Positions 32,911 to 43,594 of a stretch of 64,000 nt of DNA are shown piece by piece. The stretch comes from Sanguinoderma infundibulare (lineage: Eukaryota; Basidiomycota; Agaricomycetes; Polyporales; Polyporaceae). A program made the translations under genes and the position numbers. Within the stretch, counting starts at the first letter, position 1. Every line of letters begins with the position of its first letter. The stretch covers positions 1,364,001 through 1,428,000 of the forward strand of contig JAVLRN010000012.1 of NCBI GenBank assembly GCA_032821775.1, in the 5' to 3' direction. A model generated the notes under the pieces. That model was not told where the DNA came from. It made no database searches and saw only the letters and a program-made list of their open reading frames with translations.

Positions 32911-34362
32911 TCACGGTTGGTTAGTAGGATCCCAATCCGTGACCAGGTCTAAATGAACGATGGTCAGTCGCGTGACGCCCAGGAGATTGGGAGGGCGCAC
33001 ATTCGTCCAAAGCATCTAGCTCTGCTATTTCCTCGGCAGAGAGTTCGAAATCAAACACGTTCAGGTTGGACTGAATGCGATTCTGCTTTCCAGACTTTGG
33101 AATCGCAATGAAGCCCTACATGGCAATATAGTCAACCACATGCATCAGGTACAAGAATAAGCTCAATATCACATGCCTTCTGGAGGGAATACCTGAGCAA
33201 AACATGTGGCGGTTCCTTCCCATACTTCTTCGCAAGGGGGACGATCTTGGGATGGCGGAACCGAAGACCACGCACCAGGGGCGCCCACGCCTGCAGCGCG
33301 CGTAACAACATCAGAGACGAGACCTGCGTAGCCCCCCGCGGGCGCAAAACATACCTCCAAGGCGATGTTATGTTTCCGGCAGAACGCCACAATTTCCGTC
33401 CTCGTCATGAAGGGATGTAGGTCAATCTAGTCGTGCGTTCTCAGCGGCACCCGGCATCCATTGTAGCCGCGCATACACAGACCTGGTTGACGGCCGGCAC
33501 CTCGAGCCCCGCGTGGATGATCTCCGAGAGGTGTCTGATGGAGAAACAGCTCACTCCGATGCTCCGGAAGAGGCCCTCGTTCTTCCCGTCTATCGCGGCC
33601 TTCCAGCTCTCGACACGCAACTCCGGGCCCCCAATCGGGCCGTGGAGGAGATACAGGTCGATGTAGCCCAGGCCGCAGTCGGCAAGTGACTTCTTCATGG
33701 CCGCCGTCGCGCTGGCATAGCCTCTGTTGTACTTGAGCTTCGTGGTGTAGAAGAGCGCCTCGCGGGGCGTCCCCGTCTCCTTGCACCAGTCTAGGATCGC
33801 GCGGCCGACCTCTTTCTCGTTCTCGTACCACTCGGCGGAGTCCTGCACGGCAAATAACGACATCAGCATGCGCCTCACGATCGACACAGCTCACCCAGAC
33901 GCTGCCAGCCGGCCAGAGCTGTGCTGGTGAACTGTGGAGTCCAGCACACGTACGATGTGACGATAGCCCGCCTGTCACCGCGAAACATTTCAGTTCGGAC
34001 GGTTAACGTCGCGTCCCCCCCGCCCACGCAAACCCCTTGTCAAACAGAGTACTACAACGCACCTCCAGAGCCCACCGGACGGCGTCGTAGGCTTCTCCCC
34101 CTTCCATTTCGTAAGTCCCTGCCCGCCAGAAGCGCGTGCCAAATGAACGGAGGGCCACCACAGCGCGAGGTGGATCACGCACCGAAGCCGATGACGGGGA
34201 TCTCATTTCCGTCGTGCAGCTGGCGCGTGTGGGGTGTGTGCGCGCATGCTTTTGGTTAGCAGTGATGCACGCGGCGATCCCCCAAGACGGCGGCGCGCCT
34301 GAGGGTGGACCCGAGCTGTCTGTTAACCTCACCTTGAGCTTCGACTGCGCCGTGAGAGCCAT
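32911..34362 (-). CDS. Aldo/keto reductase
   Basis: NADPH-dependent oxidoreductase of the AKR superfamily with a TIM-barrel fold. Starts MALTAQSKLKVRLTDSSG at 34362. After introns the barrel reads GTYEMEGGEAYDAVRWALEV, then DSAEWYENEKEVGRAI with catalytic Asp and Tyr (D-x4-Y), the catalytic Lys in FYTTKLKYNRG, and the catalytic His in IDLYLLHGPIGG. The cofactor site appears as GFIAIPKSGKQNRIQSNLNV. The last intron (about 65 nt) joins ELDALDE|YLVTDWDPTNQP, stop TGA at 32911-32913, the usual tail for this fungal subgroup. 3' end lies 14 nt from the end of the arrestin-like frame (convergent). It is the nearest tailoring-type enzyme to sesquiterpene synthase 2, but AKRs are common housekeeping enzymes. 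Confidence 0.9.
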
Positions 34363-34849
34363 TTTGTCCTTGGGATAAGAGGGTTCCGAGTAGCCGTCGA
34401 TCCTGTGCGTAGGTACAGCACTCCGATAAGTAATCAAAGAGAGTGCCATTGGGACCCACTTGATGCGCTTGTAGTACTGGCACCTGTAGGAGTTGTAAGA
34501 CCCCGCTGGACGTTTCAGGGTCAAGTTGACAACACCTGTCACTGTCAGGATGTTCTGGTGTGAAGCAGCCGACTCTTACGAATGGACGGGAGGCTTCGTT
34601 GGCGACAGCAAGTTAAGCCAACGGTCTCGGGGCTCTCAGCGTCGCGACTAGTTGATCGGGCGCTATGAGGGTTCTTGGTCAGTATTCTCTCGGTTATCGC
34701 ACACCGCCATTCAAATGGCCTGCATCTAAGTATGCTTTTTCACTTCAGACGGTGAGCAGTCGTGACTCAGGCAAGCCGACTAAGATGCTCGCCTACGGGC
34801 ACATGCGCACTGGGGATAATACTGCGATTTACTAGTAGGGCCTCCACTA
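34363..34849. other. Region upstream of the aldo/keto reductase
   Basis: 487 nt. Presumed promoter of the reductase; no gene recognised. Confidence 0.4.
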
Positions 34850-35032
34850 CTCGTTTCTGAAAGGTCTGTTCTAGCAGTAGCCAGGGGTAAATGAGGAGGT
34901 TTCCAAGCCATCTTGCTCTCCATGAACGCGGGAAGCTTATTGCACGCAAGACGGAGTGCCGCGCCAAAGAGAACGGCCAACGATGCTGGCATGATCAACG
35001 AAGGGGATATTAGGGTAAAGCACAACATAAAC
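34850..35032 (-). pseudogene. Inverted, broken fragment of the uL16m (MRPL16) 3' end
   Basis: The minus strand at 34959-34884 reads ALRLACNKLPAFMESKMAWK and, in a second frame, RWLGNLLIYP. The intact gene at 36585-36675 reads ALRLACDKLPTSMEF... and RLGNLLLYPE. The shift in frame comes from loss of about 20 nt that encode FIDRKAP in the intact gene. Upstream (34960-35032), the DNA also resembles the last intron of MRPL16: both run from a GT-TATG start through a TTTACC..AATATCC block. So this is a DNA-level duplication in inverted orientation, not a spliced retrocopy. It encodes no complete protein. Confidence 0.75.
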
Positions 35033-35098
35033 CTACAGCAGTGTCATAGCAGTTAGCCTACCAAGTTAAAATACAACAAAGATACGGAGACGCACCGA

Positions 35099-35743
35099 TC
35101 ATTGAGAAGCGTCCGTACGGGCCTTTGCCAGCTCCCGCATCCACTGCACATCTCGCTCGACCTTCTCTTGCCGTGCCCGCTGTCGCCGCTTGTTCAGGTG
35201 CGACCAGTCCTCTCCGACGCCAACCTCTTCTCCAAACGGCTTCTTCTCTGGCTTTGGAGGAGCATTAGGCACGGGTGCCTTCAGCTGCCAGTACCAATAC
35301 CACGAACGGAGCGTATTAGGTGCGATCTTCATGCCACGCGCCAACAACTGTTGGGTTTTGGCTTCCTCCTCTGCGGAAAGTGTGCGCTTTGTGTGGATTT
35401 TCTCGACCTTTCCCGCTGACTGGAGATCGGGGAGGACGACTTTCTTCAGGTACCTGCACATGCAGCGTTTCGGTCGGGGTAAACCCCAGTCGAGTGAACA
35501 AATACGAACAACGGTTACGGACCTCATGGAAGGGATGACATAGCCCTGGTCCGGTTCAGATGATGCGTCGTTCGTCTTGAGGTTCTGCTCCTGGTAGTCC
35601 ACGGTCTGCTGGTAGAGCTCCTGGATCGTGACGGGCGCATTCTGATTCTGGGCAAGAAGTTTCAGGACAAGCTTCCGCGACTCGGGGGACGCGCCCCTGG
35701 CGACGAGGCGCTTCATTCCTGGAGGCAGGGCGTGTCGCATCAT
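35099..35743 (-). CDS. Unknown protein, probably mitochondrial
   Basis: Two exons: 35743 to about 35524, and about 35454 to the TGA at 35099-35101. Start MMRHALPPGMKRLVARGASP; then ESRKLVLKLLAQNQNAPVTI, QELYQQTVDYQEQ, YLKKVVLPDLQSAGKVEKIH, LRSWYWYWQLKAPVPN and a very basic tail (LNKRRQRARQEKVERDVQWM). The length (about 190 aa), the high charge, the short arginine-containing start without acidic residues and the divergent pairing with a mitoribosomal protein gene (143 nt between start codons) suggest a mitochondrial, perhaps ribosome-associated, protein. I do not recognise the family. The intron join (SMR|YLKK) is supported by a good donor and acceptor. Confidence 0.7.
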   Translation of the reverse strand: MMRHALPPGMKRLVARGASPESRKLVLKLLAQNQNAPVTIQELYQQTVDYQEQNLKTNDASSEPDQGYVIPSMRSVTVVRICSLDWGLPRPKRCMCRYLKKVVLPDLQSAGKVEKIHTKRTLSAEEEAKTQQLLARGMKIAPNTLRSWYWYWQLKAPVPNAPPKPEKKPFGEEVGVGEDWSHLNKRRQRARQEKVERDVQWMRELAKARTDASQ

Positions 35744-35886
35744 AGTGACGCTGCCGAGAGGACGAGGGGTGATTGGGGAGTAGCTGACGGCTGTCGGACG
35801 GCTGAAGCTCAAGGTCAAAGGCGAAGCGCTCGGTGGGAGCTGGCCGCGGCGTCCTTTCACGCCGCTGACATAAGCACACGTCCTCC

Positions 35887-36724
35887 ATGCTCTCTCTACC
35901 ATCTGCCCGCTCGCTGCTGGCCGCCGTCCGGCCCTCGACGTGGTCCTCGCCCTTCGGTCCCGCTCTCAATGGCCCCTCCTTGGCTCTATCACCGGCCTCG
36001 CTTGTTTTTGCACGGCAGCGGCACCAGCTCGCCCCGCGGCAGGTCAAGTTCTTGAAGAGACATAAAGGCGTCCTGCCCATCCCGGTCGGAGGCTCGACCA
36101 AGGGCACTACTCTTACGTACGGAGAATGGGGCATCCGGGTCAAGGGGAACGGGATGCGCATCACGGCGAAGCAGCTGAAGAGCGCGGACGACGCGTTGAA
36201 GAGGAAGTTGAAGCCCATCAAGGGTGCGAAGGTGTACATGCGGGTGTTCCCTGATGTCCCGGTCTGCATCAAGGCGCGTCATTGTTTTCTGAAAAAGATA
36301 TGTGCAGAGATTGATTGTGATTTCGGCTGTATAGGGTAACGAGACGCGTATGGGTAAGGGTAAGGGCTCCTTCGAGTTCTGGGCGACGCGGTACGTAGCA
36401 CGTCACATCCTTCGTGCTGGCTCGTCCTCAAATATTTCCGCAGCGTCTCCCCCGGACGTGTCCTTTTCGAATTGGGAGGTGTTCCTATTCGTGAAGAGTT
36501 GGCTCGAGACGGTATATGCCCTCTTTTACCAGCAATATCCGAGGTCCTTGCTGATTTCCTTCCTTTTCCGCCTAGCGCTTCGTCTTGCGTGCGACAAGCT
36601 CCCGACCTCCATGGAATTCATTGACCGCAAGGCACCTCCACGGCTTGGAAACCTCCTCCTCTACCCTGAGACTGCAGCTGCAGAGACCTCAAAACCTGTC
36701 GAATCCCCTGTCAACGCACAATAG
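35887..36724 (+). CDS. MRPL16: Mitochondrial large-subunit ribosomal protein uL16m
   Basis: Component of the mitochondrial large ribosomal subunit near the A-site tRNA. Begins MLSLPSARSLLAAVRPSTWS, a Ser/Arg-rich presequence; the ribosomal core starts RQVKFLKRHKGVLPIPVGGS, then TTLTYGEWGIRVKGNGMRIT, KVYMRVFPDVPVCIK|GNETR, MGKGKGSFEFWATR|VSPGRV, LFELGGVPIREELARD|ALRL and ACDKLPTSMEFIDRKAPPR. Three introns. The first (36274-36334) has a GC donor (AAG|GCGCGT) instead of GT; no in-frame GT alternative keeps the invariant CIKGNETRMGKG sequence. Ends PVESPVNAQ at 36724. A broken copy of its 3' part lies 1.7 kb away in inverted orientation. Confidence 0.95.
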
Positions 36725-38408
36725 AGCCATACGTAGTCTACCAGCACCATAATATCATGACTCGATGTGGTCGTCGTATGTTCGCGTCCGTGCCGGTCCA
36801 AGCCTTAAAGAGGACAGTGGCAGCTACCAGCTCACGTCTGCCACAGCTGGTGTAGGCACTCTTCCTCAGCGATTGCTACCCCAAAACACATTCACTCTTG
36901 CTGCTCGGTGAGTTTTCTGTCCATACTTCGTATCTTCAACGAGATGCTCACTTCCATACGCGAGGCAATGTAGAGAGTTGCGTGCGCCCAAGATGAACAC
37001 ACCTTCCCGATTCGTCCAGAGACGAGTCGACACTCCTAGTCAAGGGAATTGGGGTGAGACGGTGGCACTTACTTCATTCGTCCAGAGCATTCAAGTATGG
37101 GGCGCTTGGTTCTTTTCTCAAGACGGCTTGTGTTACGATTCCAGAGGCGTGTGGTTGGATGAGCTCCTGCGAGCGAGGAGTCTAAGGCCATGTCATTAAC
37201 AATGAACGATGCGTTCAGATCATTGAATTTGACCGCAATTACGCGTGTCGTTCTCCCCCTTCAACAATGCCAAACACCCATCCTTTCGATCCGTACCCTT
37301 TTTCGACCCGTACCCTTTCTCTTCCCTATGGACCTACGGAGACGACACATCCAGAACGGGGACCACAACCAAGGAACTCCGGAGTCTCAGCGAGTTTCCT
37401 AGTATTGTGTACGCGTTTTTGTCATAACACTCGAATGCTCACTCATTTCACGCTCCAATCTGGAAAATCGGCGAAGGCCAGCAAATAAACGGGAACCCGA
37501 GATACATTGCGCTTTGCCTCGCACTGAAATTTGATCAGAATGGCTTGCTCGCATCAACAAATCTCGAGGCTGCAGTCCCATTCATGCGCTAACTGCGCCT
37601 GAAGATCGAAACAATGAGCATAGCTCATTTCTCTTGAATTCTCCAAAGGAAACGAATCGTTTGGACAGGTGTCTTTCCTGAGCCGGAAAGACTCGTGGCT
37701 TATTGTTCTGTGAGGTAAGCGGCAACGGTGTGGTAAATCATCGTCGTTTCCTCAGCTTTCCCTCACCGTAGAAATGTTGACTTCAATGCCTTGCGCCACA
37801 TGCGTATCGCACCGGATTGTACCCCGAAGAGTTGTGTCGTGCTCGATCTAAACAAGGCCTTGATCGATATTGGAGAGACGACGTAGGTAACCCGTTCGTG
37901 GCCAACGTTCAGCACGCACCGCTGACATGACTGTCTTATTCAGAGCGTATCGTACCCGTGAGCTAGCGCCGCGGCGGGTCGGTGATCTCTGCCCGCGGTC
38001 TATGGATTTTGCGGCAATGAAGTTCGGACCATTGTGAATCCCTTTGCCGTTCACAAGCGTAAGCTTTGCACGGGATGAATAGATGAAAGCGATGACAATG
38101 AAATGAGCGGGTCCCAGCGCCGGACTGTTTCACCCCGAATCGTGGCGGGTTGTCCTGCCTAAAAGAGCTAATCTGGGCTAATGCGTCTACACCAAAGGGC
38201 TAGCGGTGACCGGATGAACGCGAGGGCCGTTACTGGAAATTGCATCCTCGGCCAGGTAAAGCGGCATGTCGGTGGTGCAACACAAAGGACATCCAGATCG
38301 TAGATTTGAAAAAGGCTCTCCGGAGCGCTGGTTACCTTGCCGGCGAGAGCATATAAAACCGCGCTGCGTCTCGATTTCCGACGTCTGCTTTCTCTGCTTT
38401 GTGACTCA
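36725..38408. other. Gene-free stretch
   Basis: 1.7 kb upstream of the C2H2 gene. At about 37289-37320 a short tandem CCGTACCCTTT repeat occurs twice. No coding frame recognised. Confidence 0.5.
38352..38358 (+). promoter_or_regulatory. TATA box of the C2H2 gene
   Basis: TATAAAA 51 nt upstream of the ATG at 38409, in the context AGCATATAAAACCGC. The leader would be very short. Confidence 0.6.
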
Positions 38409-39602
38409 ATGAACATGTCTCACAACTTCGTTTCGAGGTACGTCTTTGCTTGCTGATCGAAAGACGAGACTGCTCACTTGCGTTCGCCTCCAGCACGTCC
38501 ACTGGCCACGGAAATGACCCTCAGTATTTCTCCATCCGGCCACTTCCCACCGTGACAGGACAACCAAGGTAAGCCACCACCACCTCTCGATGTTTGCAGT
38601 AGCGATACCGACGCGTGTCGTCCTTCTCCCAGATCAGGCCCAACGGACCAAGATGTACGTCGCATAGTGGAGAACCTACAGGACAAACCCGATCCGGAAT
38701 ATGTAGAGAAGCATCCAGGCTGCAACCCTGACGAGGACATTGGAGGAGTCCCGCCCTGGCTGGAGGGCCGATGCGAGTGGCGAGGCTGCGGAAGGGAATT
38801 CAGGGTGGGTGAGATGTGGTCGGGCCACATCTACAACATGGACGCGGAAGGTTCTCATTACCAAGACCTCAAGCGCGAGGTCCGGCTGACGGACGAGCGG
38901 GTAGCGTGCCTGTGGACCGGGTGTGGCGCGGTCCTGAAGTTCTTGAGTATGAAGCGACATGTCGAACGCCGCCACTTGCGGCTCTATTGCGGCACGGCGG
39001 CGAGGTATGGCGAGTATGTCCATCAGCACGGCCTGGCGCGTCTCTGTGCCAGGAAACCCCCCCTTCAGGCCGAGTCAGCATCCACCCTGCCCACCGCCAC
39101 TGTCGACTCCTCATATGCTGTCCCTCAGCCTGAAGCCTGTCCCACCTCATCCCACGTCGTGTCTGCGACCCCTACCTTCGATCTGTCCGAGGCGGGAATG
39201 TCGCTGCCGTCGTGGGACCCGCTCTACCCCCAATACGTTCAATCCATCTCGGCTGCAATGCCCGGCACCCAGCAGCAGCAGCCGCAACAACATGACAGCG
39301 CACCTGTGGCACCTCAATTCCTCCCTGTCATCTCCCCGCGGCCCATTCGGCTCCAGCCCGACCCGTCTTTTCTGCCGCATGTGGAGGCTGTTGGCGGCTC
39401 GCCGCCCCCACAGCCTCTTCGGCCCCAGCCACGTCCGTCCGTCATGCTGTCTGCAGCGCCCGTTGTCGGGGCGGATGCCCTGACGTGGGCCGAGTGGCAC
39501 AGCTTGAACATGCTGCCGACGCAAATGGCGGCGGAGGCTCGCGAAGATCCCGGTCGTCACGATCCCTACGCCGGGATCTATAAAATCCCATGGGCACTCT
39601 AG
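38409..39602 (+). CDS. C2H2 zinc-finger protein with long disordered tail
   Basis: Three exons: 38409-38437 (MNMSHNFVS), 38494-38572 and about 38637-39602. The middle of the protein has two zinc-finger-like units: CEWRGCGREF...WSGHIYNMDAEGSH and CLWTGCGAVL...MKRHVERRH (C-x4-C-x11-H-x4-H in the second). These resemble fungal C2H2 transcription regulators in which the first finger has a widened His spacing. A third Cys/His cluster (LYCGTAARYGEYVHQHG) follows. The remaining 190 residues are Pro/Gln/Ser-rich with a QQQQPQQ run, typical of activation regions. Likely a nuclear DNA-binding protein; targets unknown. Expression from a close TATA box suggests regulated transcription. Confidence 0.78.
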
Positions 39603-40784
39603 ACTGTACGTTTTCACATATCGCTCTCCAGACCTGCGCGTATGTGCTGTAGTTCAAGTTCGTGTCATGGTGGTCCCGTTTTAGATCCGTGTTCTCTGTC
39701 CGTGTTTGCCCTCCGATCCGCTCCTTCTGTAATAATCCTACGTATATTTCGATCTCACGTGCTTGACGACGACGACAATGCTGGGACGCGTCAGCGCATC
39801 TTGTCCGCCTGACGTGCGACTCGAAAGCTCGCGAGTAGAGAGCTGCAATGGCGAAAGTCGAAGTTTGCCGGGGCCAGTTCTCCTGTGGCAGTGCCGGGCG
39901 AACTTACACCTCCGGCAACTGCCGAGCATGAGGAATACTCGTACATGTACAGTAATAACGTCCTGTTTCCGAACTGCGGGCCGTGAATTTCCGGAACTTG
40001 GTGGAGCCTTATCTTGGTTTACATATAGGCTACAGACGACTGTATTTTGGAAACTTCTATGTGAGCAGACCGGTTATGAAAAGACCAGTCTCCGTCGGAG
40101 CTGCAATCTACGGAGCCATGAGTCTAGATTGTCCGCCATATTACCGGATCCCAGAGGCTATGTGCTTCAGCCTGCTTCACCGGTGCGTAGAGACAATGGA
40201 GGTACTACCGAGCAGAGCCTGGACTCATTGATGAATGCGATTGGGTGGCGGGCCGATCGGCGATTACATCATCCTTACGGTTGCCATTTGGGGATATCGG
40301 TCTCATCTGCGCTCGCCTTCAAGCCAAAACCGTGACTCCCGAGTTGCATCCTCCCTTCGTACTATCCCATCTTAGTGTGGTGGGTCATAAGTAACTCGGA
40401 GAAGGTCCTACTTAACTAGGTCGTTTAACGCTTACTCTGACTTCCAGCTTCTAGCTAGACGCTTCTCATTTCAGGGGCATATTCAACACTGCACAGCCAA
40501 CCGCGGCGGCCAGGGCCTAAGCAGTGTGCTCACGAGTCCATGATCCTTCCTTTTAGGTACACGGCCAAACGACACTCCTGCCTCTTATTGAGGCGCAGCA
40601 TGAGGTGCTGTCAAGCAACAGATGGGAGTGGCAATGCATCGAGCTTTGTCGGTGGCCCTAGCGGACATTGGAGGACTGCGCCCCAGTGACCACCTTCCTG
40701 GAGAGTTCAGTAAAAGGCCTAGTGACAATGCAAGTACTCCGTACAATGGCATGTGGTTCGCACCGCCTTTAGAAGCTCCTCTGG
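39603..40784. other. Gene-free stretch
   Basis: 1.2 kb. A plus-strand frame at 39763-40335 stays open for 190 codons but lacks family resemblance, and its 5' part is read over by other frames. Not called. Confidence 0.45.
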
Positions 40785-40791
40785 TATATAA
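40785..40791 (+). promoter_or_regulatory. TATA box of the 40900 membrane protein gene
   Basis: TATATAA 109 nt upstream of the ATG at 40900. Confidence 0.55.
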
Positions 40792-40899
40792 CAGATAGTT
40801 TTCGTCGCCACAACCATCATCTCCTCCTGGTTTCTCGTCTCGCTTTTGAGTTCTCTGCACAACGTGGGTATCTACGTGTGGTTCGGTATCCTTGTACTG

Positions 40900-41715
40900 A
40901 TGGAACGTCTCCCCAAACAGATCCCTCCGATGTATTCCTCTGCCCAGTCCGCTTCTGCATCGTCTACGCCACAGCCGCAGTTGCCATCGATTACGGTGCC
41001 TCCAGCCTCACAACCACAGTTTGCGACCCACGGACACATGGACGTACCACTGACACCCATACCTACACATGCATCACCTTACTCTGCTGAATCCTTCTAT
41101 GCTGAATCCTTCTCTGCTGAATCCTTCCCAAGTTCCTCACACGACCTCGAAGCTGGTATCAATTCTACGGCGATCAGCCAACAGGCAACCGCACGCTCCA
41201 GATACTCTTGCGGCAGCCTCATCTCCGACGTTTGGAGCCTGATCGTATCGATGGCGTTCACAACGCTTGCCTGCACGATCATCATCTTCATCGTCAGCAC
41301 AACCCTCACGCTCGTCGGCGGCCACCTGCTTTCCTGGGGCCAGCTACTCCCCACAATCATCACCTGGCGGGACACACTCGCAGCGGTGGCAATCGGTAGC
41401 GTCATCCTCGGTTCGGCCATCGCATTCGGCATATCCCTCATCGCTCAAGACGTGCTCATGGACGCGCCGCTCAGGGTCGTGCTTCCGCCGTGCATGTTGG
41501 GAAGCTACTTTGCGCTCTTGATCGGGCTTACTGCGTTCCCGAGGAGCGTGGTGCCCGTGGTTCCGTTCAGCTGGAAGGTTGCGCTCAACGTGAGCGCTGC
41601 GGGTCTAATTGGACTGGGATCGTTTGCGGTAATATGCATGATTTCGCTGGTCGTGGGCGCGATGCTCGTGGATACCGTGCCGCTGACGAGTCGGCGTCCC
41701 TATGGCGCTCGATAG
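40900..41715 (+). CDS. Multi-pass membrane protein of unknown function
   Basis: Intronless frame of 271 aa from ATG 40900 (MERLPKQIPPMYSSAQSASA). The first 95 residues are soluble, Ser/Pro/Gln-rich and contain three perfect tandem copies of a five-residue unit (SAESF/YAESF/SAESF, DNA 41083-41127). Then come four to five hydrophobic segments: LISDVWSLIVSMAFTTLACT with IIIFIVSTTLTLVGG, AAVAIGSVILGSAIAFGISL, CMLGSYFALLIGLTAF, and VSAAGLIGLGSFAVICMISL running into VVGAML. It ends with a short polar tail. I recognise no transporter or enzyme motif. The frame is open across its whole length and the hydrophobicity pattern is strong, so I take it as real. Confidence 0.65.
   Translation: MERLPKQIPPMYSSAQSASASSTPQPQLPSITVPPASQPQFATHGHMDVPLTPIPTHASPYSAESFYAESFSAESFPSSSHDLEAGINSTAISQQATARSRYSCGSLISDVWSLIVSMAFTTLACTIIIFIVSTTLTLVGGHLLSWGQLLPTIITWRDTLAAVAIGSVILGSAIAFGISLIAQDVLMDAPLRVVLPPCMLGSYFALLIGLTAFPRSVVPVVPFSWKVALNVSAAGLIGLGSFAVICMISLVVGAMLVDTVPLTSRRPYGAR
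41083..41127 (+). repeat. Three tandem copies of a 15-bp unit
   Basis: TCTGCTGAATCCTTC, with the first two bases changed to TA in the middle copy, repeated three times in frame inside the membrane protein gene. Such in-frame repeats are prone to copy-number variation among strains. Confidence 0.8.
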
Positions 41716-41984
41716 CCCAGCCGCGCCTGGTCTTCGCACGTATAAACCTCATGCTTGCTATGTTTTCCTTCCTATAGTGTCCTTTTGTGTAAATAACGCT
41801 GCAATAGTTGAAGACTTTCTGCCATGTCCTACGTAACTACTGCTAAGTAGGAGATGCACGAGAAGTCACGGGCACGTGCGTTCTGTCACTATGATGATGG
41901 CGGATGCAGCCGCATTCGGTGCTTGTCTCCGTCCACGACCACAACCGAACGACGAGTGTAACTTACATAGCCACTTCTATATAT

Positions 41985-43594
41985 ATGCCTTCCAACGCAC
42001 CTTTCGAGGCCAGGCCATTTTCCGAAAACTGGGAGCTCCAGTACAACTAACGCCACGCCGGCCGAGAAAGACGACACAGGCGGAACGTCCAGCACCACTG
42101 CACATTCTGCGCCAAGCCACACGACCGGAACCTGAGGGCGTGCGCCCTGTGCAAGTTGGTATCCGCATTTCTCGTGAGGGCTCTTTTATCAGCTTCACAA
42201 GCTTACTGTGGAAAACGCAGGTCGGCACGATACTGTGATAAGGAATGCCAGACGGCGGACTATAGGCGCGGCCACAAGGACAGTGTGCAAATTTCACATA
42301 TCCGCCATTTACGACAGCATTCTTGACGGAGCCACTGGAGGGCAAGCAATATGCGCAAGACCCCATCTTCGCTTTCGGTTTTCAGGACGGGATCGGCGCC
42401 TGGGCTTCCGTACCTGGCACTGTAGACGCGGGGTGAGTTACGGCGATGGTCTGCGTCGTTATGCTCAATGGATCGCTGGCCGACAGGCTGCAGGCGTTGG
42501 TCGCGCCCATGCCAGGCACGAAGAAAGACAAAGAGGTCGCCATCGAGCGTCAGCGCATGGGGGCGGAAGACGCGGAGAAGGCAATCAAGTATCGCGCATA
42601 TACGAGCAACCTGCTCACGTTCCAGGTCTTGGTCCAGAACAGGCGGAAGGACAAGTAGTCCGTGCTCGTCTTCGGCAGCCACATACAAGCACTCAGCCAG
42701 TACCCCTACTACCAGGATGTCATGCGAGGGAGTCTAGGCGAGTTGGATAACCTTGTCACGACCATAAGGTGACCGGCGGAGGGTACGGGTTTGGCTCGAA
42801 TCGGTGGGCAAGAATGTCTGCTGATTGGATGCTCTTGTAGACAGACACGCGCTCTTATGGGTATCACCCACGACCCGTTTACGGACAGTCCGCGTTTCTT
42901 CGTCAAAAACTTCAACGGGACCGACGTGCGTCCCCCTTTACTTTTTGCTCCTTTTCAAAGTAGCTCACCATGCGCTCTCCGTCGCACAGATTGCCACAGA
43001 CGAAGCCTCCCTCCAGCCATCTATCCTCGACGCAAAGAAAGGCTACGTGGTGCTCGCCCCCGGCGACTTTGTCATTATGGAGATGCAATTTCGCATCGGT
43101 GACGGCATAAAAGTCAGCGAAGAGCACATCGCGCTCTTCCACACGCAGTGCCTGTTTGTCCCCGTCACGGTCTGCTGGACCGAGAACGTCAACGTCGACC
43201 GGCAGGCCAGGCTCTTCAGCACGTTCTTCGAGGCCGGCGAGCACCCCCGAGCGCGATCCGCGCGCAGATCGACTGGGACGCCGTGCAGGAGTACTATGCG
43301 GACTGGTACCAGAAGGGCACGCGCGCGTTTGTGGAGAGCCACTACGGGAAGACGCAGGCGGCCGCGTGGGAGCGGCGGATGCAGGAGATTGGGAGGTGGA
43401 GCACGGAGGAGCTGAGACGGATACGGGCGGGGGATACCGATGCGAGCGAGGAAATGGTCGATAGGTTGATGGCGGCGGGGGTCGATCGAGAGACGGCGGT
43501 GCAAACGGTGGATTCGTATGTGGCGGATGCTGGGGATGAAGGGGTCGACGAAGTTGTGCAGTATATTGAGCGCATAACCAGGAGGCGAGGCTGA
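41985..43594 (+). pseudogene. MYND zinc-finger protein, disabled by frameshifts and a stop
   Basis: The exons reconstruct a MYND protein of a family common in polypore-like fungi. Start MPSNAPFEARPFSENWELQ, then, after a 39-nt intron, HHCTFCAKPHDRNLRACALC and K|SARYCDKECQTADYRRGHKD: the seven Cys and one His of the MYND finger. Then CANFTYPPFTTAFLTEPLEG, DPIFAFGFQDGIGAWASVPG, SNLLTFQVLVQNRRKDK, SVLVFGSHIQALSQYPYYQD, KKGYVVLAPGDFVIMEMQFR and AVQEYYADWYQKGTRAF. Three lesions break the frame: a 1-nt loss near 42281-42286 right after HKD, an in-frame TAG at 42656-42658, and a 1-nt loss in the C-run 43244-43248. Splice sites remain intact, so decay looks recent; base errors in the assembly are the alternative. 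Confidence 0.75.

Noticed and set aside
39763..40335. 190-codon plus-strand frame
   Set aside because: No family resemblance, no splice context; likely a chance frame.
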